Source: Clostridiales bacterium
GTDB taxonomy: Bacteria > Bacillota > Clostridia > Oscillospirales > Oscillospiraceae
Length of the DNA stretch: 33,198 nt
NCBI GenBank assembly: GCA_019418525.1
Contig: DYBS01000007.1
Location: 1-33,198, forward strand
Direction of reading: 5' to 3'
A program made the position numbers and the translations under genes. Within the stretch, counting starts at the first letter, position 1. Each line of letters starts with the position of its first letter. Under the pieces are notes generated by a model. The model was not told where the DNA came from, ran no database searches, and worked only from the letters and a program-made list of their open reading frames with translations. This document shows, one piece after another, positions 7,896-15,488 of this stretch.

Positions 7896-9071
7896 TTACG
7901 CCTCCTCGTCTCCCAGGTACATCTGGCAGAGCACATCCAGGCCGTCGAAGGTGAACCACTCCTCCCGGATCTTGCCGTCCAGCACGTACAGGTGGTTGAT
8001 GCCCATGATCTCCAGGGGCTTGCCGGAGGGGGCACCGAAGAAGCCGATCCCCTCGTTCAGGCCCCGCAGGCGCCAGCGCATGGCCACGTCATAGCCGTTT
8101 TCACGGGGGCGCTGGTTGCAGGTCACCCGCTCCACCTCGAAGCTGCCGTTGGGAACGCAGGACAGGAGGCTGATCAGCATACCCTGTATCTCATCGTAGC
8201 CGTTGAGGTCCCGGTCGCAGACAAAATGCACCACCGCATTGTCGTGGTAATAGTCCTTGACCTCATTGATGTACTTGCCGGCATAGATGTGGTTGGCCAT
8301 CTCCAGGATGCGCTCTCCCACGCCGTTGTCCCGGGCAGTGTAGCGCTCGGGCATAAACTGGCCTTCCATGGACTCGCACAGCCCATAGCTGCGCTGCAGG
8401 CCCGTCCGGCGTTGTCTGGTGCGGGCCATCTCCTTGGCCAGCGCGTGGGGGTCCAGACCCAGCTGGGTCACGATCCACAGGTTGTCCCGCACCAGCCACT
8501 CCTCATGGACGCGGTTGTTGGTGGTGGCACAGTCCACCACGGTGCGGAAGTTGATCTTCTTTCCGGTGGCGGGGCCGAAGTTGCTCTGGCCCAGATTGGT
8601 GGCGGTGGAGAGGATGCGGTGGGAGGAGAGGAAGCCCTCTGGCCCCATCGGAGACCAGATGACGTTCTGGCCGATCAGACGGCGGTCGGGAAAGGCGTGC
8701 AGCGTCTGAAGGGTGTTGGAGATGACGTCCTTGATGCCCACCAGGTTGGTGGAGCCGCAGTGCATGGTGATGTTGTTGTGGTAGGTGTCGTAGATGACGC
8801 CGATCCCCTTTTCCTCCCAGATCTGATGGGTGATCTTCATGATATAGTCCACAAAGTCCCGGTACTGCGGGTCAAAGCCGGGCATCTTCTGTTCCCGCTT
8901 GGTCTGGACCGAGAAATCGTTGTAGTCATAGACGCCAACCGGTGTCACCTGGGACGAGTCGCCGTAAAAAACCTTCACGTCATCCCGATGCGCCGGCGCT
9001 GTGCCGGAAGTCTTGATCTCAGCCGTCTTGATCTCAGCCGTCTTGGTCTCAGCCGTCTTGGTCTCAGCCAT
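7896..9071 (-). CDS. Double-domain SnoaL/NTF2-like protein A
   Basis: 391 residues. After a repetitive N-terminus (four copies of AE[T/I]KT) come two regions of SnoaL-like polyketide-cyclase/NTF2 character: about 65-230 (DFVDYIMKITHQIWEEKGIGVIYDTY) and about 255-385 (EVKDYYHDNAVVHFV, then GINHLYVLDGKIREEWFTFDG, a typical closing strand). No signal peptide is visible, so it is probably cytoplasmic. SnoaL-fold proteins act as cyclases, isomerases, hydrolases or lyases on small molecules; I cannot name the reaction. AGGAGG lies eight bases before the ATG, which follows the stop of protein B immediately, so the two are translationally linked. Histidines and acidic residues in each domain could be catalytic, but none is certain. 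Confidence 0.7.
   Translation of the reverse strand: MAETKTAETKTAEIKTAEIKTSGTAPAHRDDVKVFYGDSSQVTPVGVYDYNDFSVQTKREQKMPGFDPQYRDFVDYIMKITHQIWEEKGIGVIYDTYHNNITMHCGSTNLVGIKDVISNTLQTLHAFPDRRLIGQNVIWSPMGPEGFLSSHRILSTATNLGQSNFGPATGKKINFRTVVDCATTNNRVHEEWLVRDNLWIVTQLGLDPHALAKEMARTRQRRTGLQRSYGLCESMEGQFMPERYTARDNGVGERILEMANHIYAGKYINEVKDYYHDNAVVHFVCDRDLNGYDEIQGMLISLLSCVPNGSFEVERVTCNQRPRENGYDVAMRWRLRGLNEGIGFFGAPSGKPLEIMGINHLYVLDGKIREEWFTFDGLDVLCQMYLGDEEA
9010..9069 (-). repeat. Four tandem 15-base repeats in the N-terminus of protein A
   Basis: Four head-to-tail copies of a 15-base unit (plus-strand reading GTCTTGRTCTCAGCC) encode the pentapeptide repeat A-E-T/I-K-T. The unit is a multiple of three, so copy-number change would alter tail length without changing frame. 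Confidence 0.9.
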
Positions 9072-10091
9072 TTAGATTTCCTCCTGTCGATTGAGAATAT
9101 TCTTGGTCCGCTCCAGAATGTCCAGCCCCTGCTGCTTGAGCCAGTAGGGCAGGTCAATGAGCACCCAGTTCTCCGAGAGCTTGTCGCCTTTGCGGTAGTA
9201 GACATCCACCACCTGCATGTCGGCGGGCACCTCGCCGCCCGGCATGCCCAAAAAGCCGCCGATGGGGGTGTTGGTCAGGTTGGGCCAGCCAAAGAAGCAG
9301 GCGAAGTTCCCTTCGGCAAATCTGCATACGTGCCCATGGAATGTCTTGCCCTTCAGATTGTTCCGGAAGGGGAGCTGGTGCTGTTCCTGATAGCGGGGGA
9401 TGGTATAGGAAGCCCCGATCCCGCCAGGGCCATACCAGATCATATCCTCCGCCCAGGCCTTTTCCAGCACCTCGGGGGGGCAGCCCATGGAGCCGCTTTT
9501 GTTCAGCTCGTCCAGGTCAGCCACCATCTTGTTCACCAGGTCCAGCGTCCTGACCCCTTCGGCGGGGTCCGCGTCCTCAAAGAGCAGGCCGTTGTGATCC
9601 CGCGGCCCCGGATAAACAAAGAAATTGCCCGTCTGGGGCGGCATGGGATTGGCACCGGCTTCGATCATAAAGCCAATCAGATCCACAAACACGCCGGTTT
9701 TGGTGATCTTTCCGTCCTGGACACAGTTGAACTCGGCAAATCTGAGGTGCTGCATCTTCCGGGTGCGGCGGATGCCCAGGAAATCCTGGTCAAACAGCCC
9801 CATGAACTGCCCCATGCACATGACCCAGACTTCTCCATCCAGCTCATTGTTTCCGGCGATAAAAATATCCATGCGGCGCTGCATATGGGCCAGAGCCCGC
9901 TTTAACGGCTTCCAGAAGACCTCTGCGGCCGCCGCTGCCCCATGCTGCTCGCGGAAGGGGTAGACGCCCCGCCACAGGTAGTCTGAGGACGTATAGCGCA
10001 CCAGAACCTTGTCCACTTCATCGGCCTGGCTGCGCTCCAATTCTTCAAAGTAAGTTCGTACCAAATTCTTGGCTGCCTGATAGTTTGCCAT
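9072..10091 (-). CDS. Double-domain SnoaL/NTF2-like protein B
   Basis: 339 residues, also read as two SnoaL/NTF2-like halves: about 5-150 (AKNLVRTYFEELERSQ, later FCVQDGKITKTGVFVDLIGFM-like strands) and about 175-325 (LEKAWAEDMIWYGPGGIG, then VVDVYYRKGDKLSENWVLIDLPYWL). The pattern of an N-terminal helix pair, a conical beta-sheet and a closing 'DGKI-E/W-x-D' strand is seen directly; the function is inferred. It is the first gene of the operon, with GAGGAGG before its ATG, a good promoter and a palindromic operator upstream. It differs enough from protein A to suggest a heteromeric complex or consecutive steps. Confidence 0.68.
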   Translation of the reverse strand: MANYQAAKNLVRTYFEELERSQADEVDKVLVRYTSSDYLWRGVYPFREQHGAAAAAEVFWKPLKRALAHMQRRMDIFIAGNNELDGEVWVMCMGQFMGLFDQDFLGIRRTRKMQHLRFAEFNCVQDGKITKTGVFVDLIGFMIEAGANPMPPQTGNFFVYPGPRDHNGLLFEDADPAEGVRTLDLVNKMVADLDELNKSGSMGCPPEVLEKAWAEDMIWYGPGGIGASYTIPRYQEQHQLPFRNNLKGKTFHGHVCRFAEGNFACFFGWPNLTNTPIGGFLGMPGGEVPADMQVVDVYYRKGDKLSENWVLIDLPYWLKQQGLDILERTKNILNRQEEI

Positions 10092-10115
10092 CGAACCGCC
10101 TCCTCACAAAGAATA

Positions 10116-10172
10116 GAATACGTATTCAATCTGGGTTAGGTCTATATTACCATAGGGTTCAACCGGCTTCAA
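10116..10172 (-). promoter_or_regulatory. Promoter and probable LacI-type operator of the SnoaL operon
   Basis: On the minus strand TTGAAG (10172-10167) and TAATAT (10149-10144) are 17 bases apart. A perfect 12-base palindrome, GAATACGTATTC (10116-10127), lies about 10-20 bases downstream of the expected start point and has the central CG typical of LacI-family operators. A related TACGTA core occurs at 10282-10287. Two GGTTGAA direct repeats overlap the -35 region. Confidence 0.6.
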
Positions 10173-10323
10173 CCTATTATTTATCCAAAAACCTGGCGTG
10201 TATTTTGTCGAAATATACAAAATGTATTGTTATTTCAAGATGCCCCTATCATATTTTATAATTTATATGCTTTATTTTGACTACGTATTAGTTCAAGCAG
10301 ATGCCACACAACAGCACAAAAAG

Positions 10324-10362
10324 AACCTCCCTGCTGCTAAGCGATCTACCAACAGGGAGGTT
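10324..10362 (-). terminator. Terminator at the left edge of the mobile-element relic
   Basis: A perfect 10-base inverted repeat, AACCTCCCTG / CAGGGAGGTT (10324-10333, 10353-10362). On the minus strand the stem is followed by CTTTTT, so it would stop transcripts coming from the sigma/XRE module. The stretch 10363-10557 holds no gene that I can support. Confidence 0.65.
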
Positions 10363-10557
10363 TAAGCCCTCCATTATGCATGGTTGGAGGATGTATTGGC
10401 TGAAATCAAGTAAGAGAGGCGGTCACTGTGGGAATTCAATCCATTCCAAAATATTCAATTTATTTTCTGATTTACTGTTACTGAACAAAGCAAGCACAAA
10501 AATCTCTCCTTTATCTGTACAAATTTCTGTGCCTGTTTTCCATGTTTGAGCTGGGGA

Positions 10558-10702
10558 TTATCCATCGTGCGGGAACAGGATGGATAACCACTGCACGGAC
10601 AGGCAGGAAGTCCAGAGGGGAACAGCATTCCCCTTGGCAGGAGGTATCCCAAGGAGGGCGCTGCCCTCCTTGGCACACGACTTTCCGCAGGAAAGTCGTG
10701 TG
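10558..10702. other. Array of four perfect hairpins, possible oriT of the element
   Basis: Four inverted repeats stand nearly end to end: TTATCCATC/GATGGATAA (10558-10566, 10579-10587), GGGGAA/TTCCCC (10617-10622, 10628-10633), an 11-base arm CCAAGGAGGGC (10649-10659 and 10663-10673), and a 13-base arm CACACGACTTTCC (10674-10686 and 10690-10702). On the minus strand the first contains CATCCTGT, which fits the YATCCTGY nick core known for MOB-P (RP4-like) relaxases. No relaxase gene is left nearby. The region from here to the sigma gene (10703-10919) shows no other gene. Confidence 0.45.
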
Positions 10703-10919
10703 TTATACCTTTGCTTTCGGCTGACGCCGGGAAGGGGTGGGCGGCGCTGTCTGCAATCTGGGGAGATAGGCGGCAGGTAGACCCTTCTCGGCGGCAGTAG
10801 GGTAGGCGGATTTTGTGCGGATACGGACGAAATCAGGATTTGCACAGCGGGCAAAATACGCCTGCCCGGAGAAGAAAGCAGAGGTATATCAAGCCTCCGT
10901 CCCGCCGCAGCGACTCCCC

Positions 10920-11577
10920 CTAAAACCACCAAGGCAGCTCCAGCCACAGGTTGTCCAGCGCCTGTCCCTCGGTGCGCTTCGCCCGGCTCTCGGTGAGATG
11001 AAAGTGCCGTCCCGATCAGGGGGTGGGACATATTATCTGTAAACCCGAACCGATACAGAAGGTAGGTCTGCTCCCTGGCGGACAGTTTTCCCATGGCCTG
11101 GTACAGCTCTGCAAGCGTTTCTTTCTGGATATAATTTTCTTCTGGAGACCGTGCCAGCGGATGGGCGATGGCCTCGATGCGCTGGGTCTGCTCCTCCTCA
11201 CTTCGCACTTCTTCCAGGCGGATAATCTGAATGCCCAAGATGTTCTCGCCATGGAGGACCTTCTGCTCGAACTGGGTCAGCTCCGCCCGGATCAGGTTGG
11301 TCATGGCGTTGCGAATAGTAGGGACCGCATAGGTCAGAAACTTCATTTTCCGCTTGGTGTCAAACCCAGCGGCGGCGTTCAACAGACTGATGCTGCCCTC
11401 CTGAACCAGATCGTCGCAGTCCACACACAAATCACTCTGGGTCAGGTTCATGCTCCGGTACAGCTCCCCAGCAGTTTTATGTAGAAACCCCAGATTCTGC
11501 TTTACCAGCAGGCTGCGGGCCCCGGCGTCCCCCGTCTGCACCAGGGCGCACAGCTGCTCATTTGTTCGGCGCTTCAT
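10920..11577 (-). pseudogene. Conjugative-element sigma-70-like factor, frameshifted near the C-terminus
   Basis: The N-terminal part reads as a short sigma-70-family protein of clostridial integrative elements: region 2-like DCDDLVQEGSISLLNAA and FLTYAVPTIRNAM, then a region 4-like REQTYLLYRFGF segment. Close to residue 188 the frame breaks. The expected ending, HFHLTESRAKRTEGQALDNL followed by WLELPWWF, lies in another frame and ends at the TAG at 10920-10922. The break at about 11004-11008 fits loss of five bases between short CACT repeats (inferred from the expected sequence). The start overlaps the upstream gene by 20 bases. Without the frameshift it would be about 220 residues; as it stands the C-terminal helix-turn-helix is replaced by unrelated residues. 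Confidence 0.75.
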
Positions 11578-12423
11578 CCTTTTTCTTCGCCGTTGGCGGT
11601 GTCAGGGTGCTTTCCAAGAGCGCCTGAAACGCCTGCCCAAACTGATTCAGGGCCTCCTGATTCACGCCATTCATGCCGGACACACTTTTGGTAACGGCCT
11701 GTGCGATCTGCTCCGGGGTAATGGAGGGGTGGTGCATATTCTGCCCCTTGGTCAGTTCGGCAAACATCTTCCGGGTGGCGGCTTTGGAGATGCGCTGGAT
11801 GGCTTCCAGGTCGTTGTCCACTTCCTTCTTGTCCTCCCGCACCGCCGCCAAAATTGATTTTGGATGGTAGCCAGGTCGGCCTGATAGGGGGGCACTTTCA
11901 GGCAATTTACCTCACGGGCCGCCTGCACAGCGGTATCGGTCTGTACCGTTTCCAGCAGTATGGAGCGGAGGGTGGCCATCATCTCATTCTAAGCCGCATA
12001 TCCCTGGGCCATGGTATCGTCCAGATACTGGCCGATGAGATAAGTCACCTCCGCAAAGCGGGGGCTTTCCAGCAGCCGGTTGACCACATCCAACTGCACT
12101 TTTCCCAGATACAGATTTCTGGCAGCCTCCACGGACAGCCCCAGCTCGGAGATCTCATAATTCTTACGGTCTGGGATTTCGGTCAGCCCCAGCAGAAAGT
12201 CGGTAGACACCTGAAAGGCCCTGGCCAGGCGGAGGACCTGCTCATGGCCCAGCTTTTCCACCTTCCCGGTCAGAAAACGGTTTAAGCTACTCTCGGTGAT
12301 GCCGATTTTGGCGGCCGGTTCAGCCTGAGAAATCTTGTTGTGCTTTATCAGGTCCTCGATTCGGGTCCGCAGGTCGCCCGGCAGATAGACAGCTTCCATT
12401 GCTGACGCCGCTTGAAAACTCAC
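11558..12423 (-). pseudogene. XRE-family regulator of the mobile element, split by a TAG codon and a frameshift
   Basis: The first 144 codons encode a Cro/C1-type helix-turn-helix (about residues 20-75; KISQAEPAAKIGITESSLNRFL, shown with a typical FLLGLTE close). An in-frame TAG at 11989-11991 then interrupts, and the same frame continues as NEMMATLRSILLETVQTD up to about 11850. There a one-base shift in an A4 run (plus strand) moves the coding sense to another frame, read as LAAVREDKKEVDNDLEAIQ and ending PTAKKKDEAPNK at 11558. As I recall, related elements encode this as one protein of roughly 290 residues. Start is either the GTG at 12423 or, more likely, the ATG at 12399. Its product probably bound the operator at 12428-12478. 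Confidence 0.65.
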
Positions 12424-12427
12424 AATT

Positions 12428-12478
12428 TACACGTTGCGTAATTACTTGACTGGTGCTATAATAATTACGCAACGTGTA
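12428..12478 (+). promoter_or_regulatory. Divergent promoter with a 17-base perfect inverted repeat
   Basis: Arms TACACGTTGCGTAATTA (12428-12444) and TAATTACGCAACGTGTA (12462-12478) flank a 17-base centre. A plus-strand promoter fits inside: TTGCGT (12434-12439), 17 bases, TATAAT (12457-12462), so a regulator bound to the two arms would cover both the -35 and the start point. It sits between the XRE gene and the small HTH gene that it should control. Confidence 0.75.
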
Positions 12479-12503
12479 TTTCTTTATTTATGGAGATGAT
12501 GCG

Positions 12504-12788
12504 ATGGACTGCAAAACCAAAATAAAAGAACTGCGGGAAATGACTGGCATGAACCGTAAGGAGTTTTGCAAATTCTTTCATATCCCCTATCGGACAGTGA
12601 CGGAATGGGAATTGGACAACCGTCATGCGCCGGAATATGTTCTGCGCTTATTGGAGTATTACATCCGTAATGAGGGATTGACCAAACCACCGGCAGAGGC
12701 AGGACAAGCCGGGGAAAGGAGTTCCAGCCATGAAAAAGACGAACTAAGTGCTATATCTACACAAGAGTTTCCACTTTCATACAGGTAG
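12504..12788 (+). CDS. Small helix-turn-helix protein of the mobile element
   Basis: 94 residues. The first 60 resemble a compact Cro/C1-like DNA-binding domain (KIKELREMTGMNRKEFCKFF, then RTVTEWELDNRHAPEYV), common just before the serine recombinase in clostridial integrative elements. The ATG at 12504 has GGAG upstream; an earlier in-frame start at 12474 lacks a site. The last 20 residues look abnormal: one extra A in the A5 run at 12733-12737 appears to have shifted this gene past its original stop, which would have ended SHEKTN just inside the recombinase start. It probably helped control excision or recombinase expression; now likely an orphan. Confidence 0.6.
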   Translation: MDCKTKIKELREMTGMNRKEFCKFFHIPYRTVTEWELDNRHAPEYVLRLLEYYIRNEGLTKPPAEAGQAGERSSSHEKDELSAISTQEFPLSYR

Positions 12789-14283
12789 ATGGGTACAGTC
12801 TGGATGCCCAAAAGGATAAGCTGCGGAAGTATGCCGAATATGAGGATATGGCGATTGTCGGAGAGTATTCTGATGAGGGCTTCTCCGGCAAGAATATTCA
12901 GGGGTGGCTGGAGTTCCAGCGGATGCTGAATGACATCCAGGAGGGCAAGGACGATATTTCGTTTGTGTTGGTGTTTAAGCTGTCCCGCTTTGGCAGAAAT
13001 TGAGCGTGAAAACATTTGGACACAGACAATGGCAGGCCGTGAGCAGAAAGCCCGTGAAGGAAAATGGAATGGTGGATTTGCCCCATATGGATACCGGCTC
13101 GAAAATGGCAATCTGGTGATTAGCGAGGATGAAGTAGAATTAATCCGAGTGATTTATGACCGATTTATTCATACCAATGATGGCTTGGTCTCCGTTGCAA
13201 ATTATCTGAACAGCCATGGTTACACCAAGAAGCTCCGTCAGAATGGTACGATTCCTAGGTTCTCATCCAATTTTGCGAAGAATGTTTTGGACAACCCTGT
13301 TTACATGGGTGAGATTGCTTATGGCAGGCGCAGGACCGAAAAGAAGCTGGGGACAAGAAACGAGATGCACATGGTTGAGCAGGATGAGTTTCCGATTTAT
13401 GAGGGCCAGCATGAGGCGATTATTTCGGAAGAGGATTGGAACCTGGCCCAGGAGAAACGAAAGCGCAACACGTTTAAGCGGGAAAAAGTCAATGATCTGG
13501 AACATGCGCATATCTTGTCTGGCATTCTGAAATGTCCATGCTGCGGCAAAAGTTTCTATGGTAACATTGTAAAGGCACACAGCAAGGACAAGAAAAACCG
13601 CTATTACTATTACTGCAAAAACACGTTGGGCGCAACCGGACACAAATGCACCTTTCGTGTGAACCTTGAGCAGAAAGAGATGAACCGCATGGTTGCGGCA
13701 GTCATCTCGGCTATGGTCAATGACCCACAATTTTCCAAGGCAATCAAGGAGAAGATCGGGTCATCTGTTGATACTGAAGATTTGGAAAAACAGCTTGCTG
13801 CACTCCAGGTGCAGCTTCGTCAGACTTGGGTATCAAAGCAAGGCTGGAGCGGCAGATGGACACGCTTGATATTAACGATCCGCACTTCGATCGAAAAGTT
13901 TTGGATTTACAGCGCCGATATGACGAACAGTATGGTAAAATAGAAGAAATTGAAACGCAGATGGATGAGGTAAAGAGCCAGATTCAAAGTATCCGTCAGG
14001 AAAAAATCTTCGGAGACAACATTTACCATCTTCTATTGGCATTTGATGAAGTGTACAGCGCTGCTACGGAAATCGAGTAAAAAGAGTTTATGCGGGCGTT
14101 CATTGAACGAATTGACCTGTATCCAGAAAAGCAGAAAAGCAGAAGAGCGGAAACTGGATCAGGAAGATCGTGTTCAATTTCCCGGTTCCCGTAAATGGGC
14201 AGGAAGTGAAAGAACTGCCCTTGGAATCTGGGACAATGCTCGAGACGGTGGTGCAGCTCACATGCAGTGGTGAGGAGTGCTGA
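12730..14283 (+). pseudogene. Large serine recombinase (Tn4451/TndX-type), heavily damaged
   Basis: The pieces in order match a large serine integrase: catalytic N-terminus YTRVSTFIQVDGYSLDAQ with the catalytic Ser in RVST, then KLSRFGRN; recombinase domain AEIERENIWTQTMAGREQ and PYGYRLENGN; zinc-ribbon CPCCGKSFYGN with a later Cys pair; coiled-coil region. Lesions: an extra A after the ATG at 12730; a deletion of roughly 45 codons joining FGRN to AEIERE at 12993-13000; a one-base loss near 13825-13830; TAA at 14078-14080; and an 8-base tandem duplication AAAAGCAG (14127-14142). The tail frame ends at TGA 14281-14283. AAAGGAG precedes the start. It cannot make an active enzyme, so the element is fixed in place. 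Confidence 0.85.
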
Positions 14284-14407
14284 AAAGGAGAAAAAGCAAT
14301 AAATACCCTCTGCTTTATCGAAAGAAAAATTTCATCAGATAGCCCGCGTATCATGTAAGCATCGGCCGGAAAATGGTCGATAATCATAATATACAAAGAG
14401 GCGGGAG

Positions 14408-15406
14408 ATGATGCCTGTGCAGGACGAAATGGAGCGGGAAAAGCGGGAAGTTGTCGAGCTGACCAGCTACATGGTGCGAAAATACTACTGTGAAAATGAC
14501 GTGGAGGCCGTGATTGCACAGATCGATGACGACATCATCTGGCTGGGTACGGCGGAAAACGAGTTTGCCGCGGGCGGAAAGACCGTGACTGATATTTTCC
14601 GGCAGTTTGCTGGGCAGGTCCCCAAGTGCAACATTTCGGAGGAAGAGTACCACGTGATTCCCATGGCGCCGGGAGTTTACCTGTGCAGCGGACGGATGTG
14701 GATCGCCACGGATGCTTCCACTCAGATCAGCCTGCGGGTCCATCAGCGTATCACCACGGCTTTTCGGCGAGTGGATGGCCGCCTGCGCTGCTGTCATATC
14801 CACATTTCCAATCCGTATGGAGAAATGGTGGAAGGTGATGTGGGCTTTCCCACCCAAATGGCAAAGCAGTCCTATGAGTACCTCCAGGAGCAGGTGGAAC
14901 TCCAGAAGCAGAAGCTTCAGGAGCAGACGGCGATTCTCCGGCGCATGAGTTATGAAGACGCCCTGACAGGGCTGTATAACCGCAATAAATTCAACCAAAT
15001 GATCGACAGGAAGTCGGACATTGGGAGCAAGTGGCTGGGCGTGGCCTGCTTTGATCTCAACGGGCTGAAAGAGGTCAATGACCGCCAGGGCCACAGCGCC
15101 GGCGATTTACTGATCTGCCGTGCTGCGGAGCAGCTCCGGCAGGTATTTTGTAAAAAAGTCTACCGCACCGGGGGCGACGAGTTCGTGGTGGTGGAGGATA
15201 CCATGGAGGAGGAGGAATTCCGGGCCGCCGTCCAGCGAGTGCAGAGCGGGATGGCAGAAAACGGGATCTGCTGCTCAATGGGCTTTTCCTGGCACTCCCC
15301 GCCGCGCGACCTTAAGGAGCAGTTTGATGAGGCGGACCAGTGGATGTACCGGGAGAAACGCCGCTTTTACAGCCGAAAAGAGAATGACCGAAGAACACGG
15401 CATTAG
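14408..15406 (+). CDS. Diguanylate cyclase with N-terminal NTF2/SnoaL-like sensor domain
   Basis: 332 residues, no membrane segment, so cytoplasmic. About residues 20-140 read as an NTF2/SnoaL_3-like domain (DVEAVIAQIDDDIIWLGTAE, later VHQRITTAFRRVDGRLRCCHIHIS). A Gln/Glu-rich coiled coil (about 155-180) links to a GGDEF domain (about 180-325) with DALTGLYNRNKF, the substrate motif D-LNGLKEVND and an intact active site RTGGDEF. It would make cyclic di-GMP from GTP. The RxxD inhibitory site normally found just before GGDEF is not present, so product inhibition may be lacking. It lies just right of the mobile-element relic, ends in TAG and is followed by a strong terminator. Start ATG 14408 has GGCGGGAG directly upstream; 14411 is an alternative. 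Confidence 0.85.
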   Translation: MMPVQDEMEREKREVVELTSYMVRKYYCENDVEAVIAQIDDDIIWLGTAENEFAAGGKTVTDIFRQFAGQVPKCNISEEEYHVIPMAPGVYLCSGRMWIATDASTQISLRVHQRITTAFRRVDGRLRCCHIHISNPYGEMVEGDVGFPTQMAKQSYEYLQEQVELQKQKLQEQTAILRRMSYEDALTGLYNRNKFNQMIDRKSDIGSKWLGVACFDLNGLKEVNDRQGHSAGDLLICRAAEQLRQVFCKKVYRTGGDEFVVVEDTMEEEEFRAAVQRVQSGMAENGICCSMGFSWHSPPRDLKEQFDEADQWMYREKRRFYSRKENDRRTRH

Positions 15407-15419
15407 CCGGAGCGGATAA

Positions 15420-15453
15420 GAAAGCCGCCTGCGAATCCTCGCAGGCGGCTTTC
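15420..15453. terminator. Bidirectional terminator between cyclase and aminopeptidase genes
   Basis: A perfect 15-base inverted repeat, GAAAGCCGCCTGCGA / TCGCAGGCGGCTTTC, with a four-base loop between two convergent genes. Confidence 0.85.
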
Positions 15454-15488
15454 TCTATCATCAGAGTGAAATTGTAAAATGAGTTCGA

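Noticed and set aside
9010..9069. Short CRISPR-like array
   Set aside because: The 15-base repeats are directly adjacent without spacers and lie inside a coding frame.
7677..9905. Long plus-strand open frame of 742 codons opposite the SnoaL genes
   Set aside because: Shadow frame of two genes with good ribosome sites on the other strand; no recognisable domain.
10301..10549. 82-codon plus-strand frame in the gap left of the oriT-like array
   Set aside because: No ribosome site, runs through a terminator hairpin, and shows no family resemblance.
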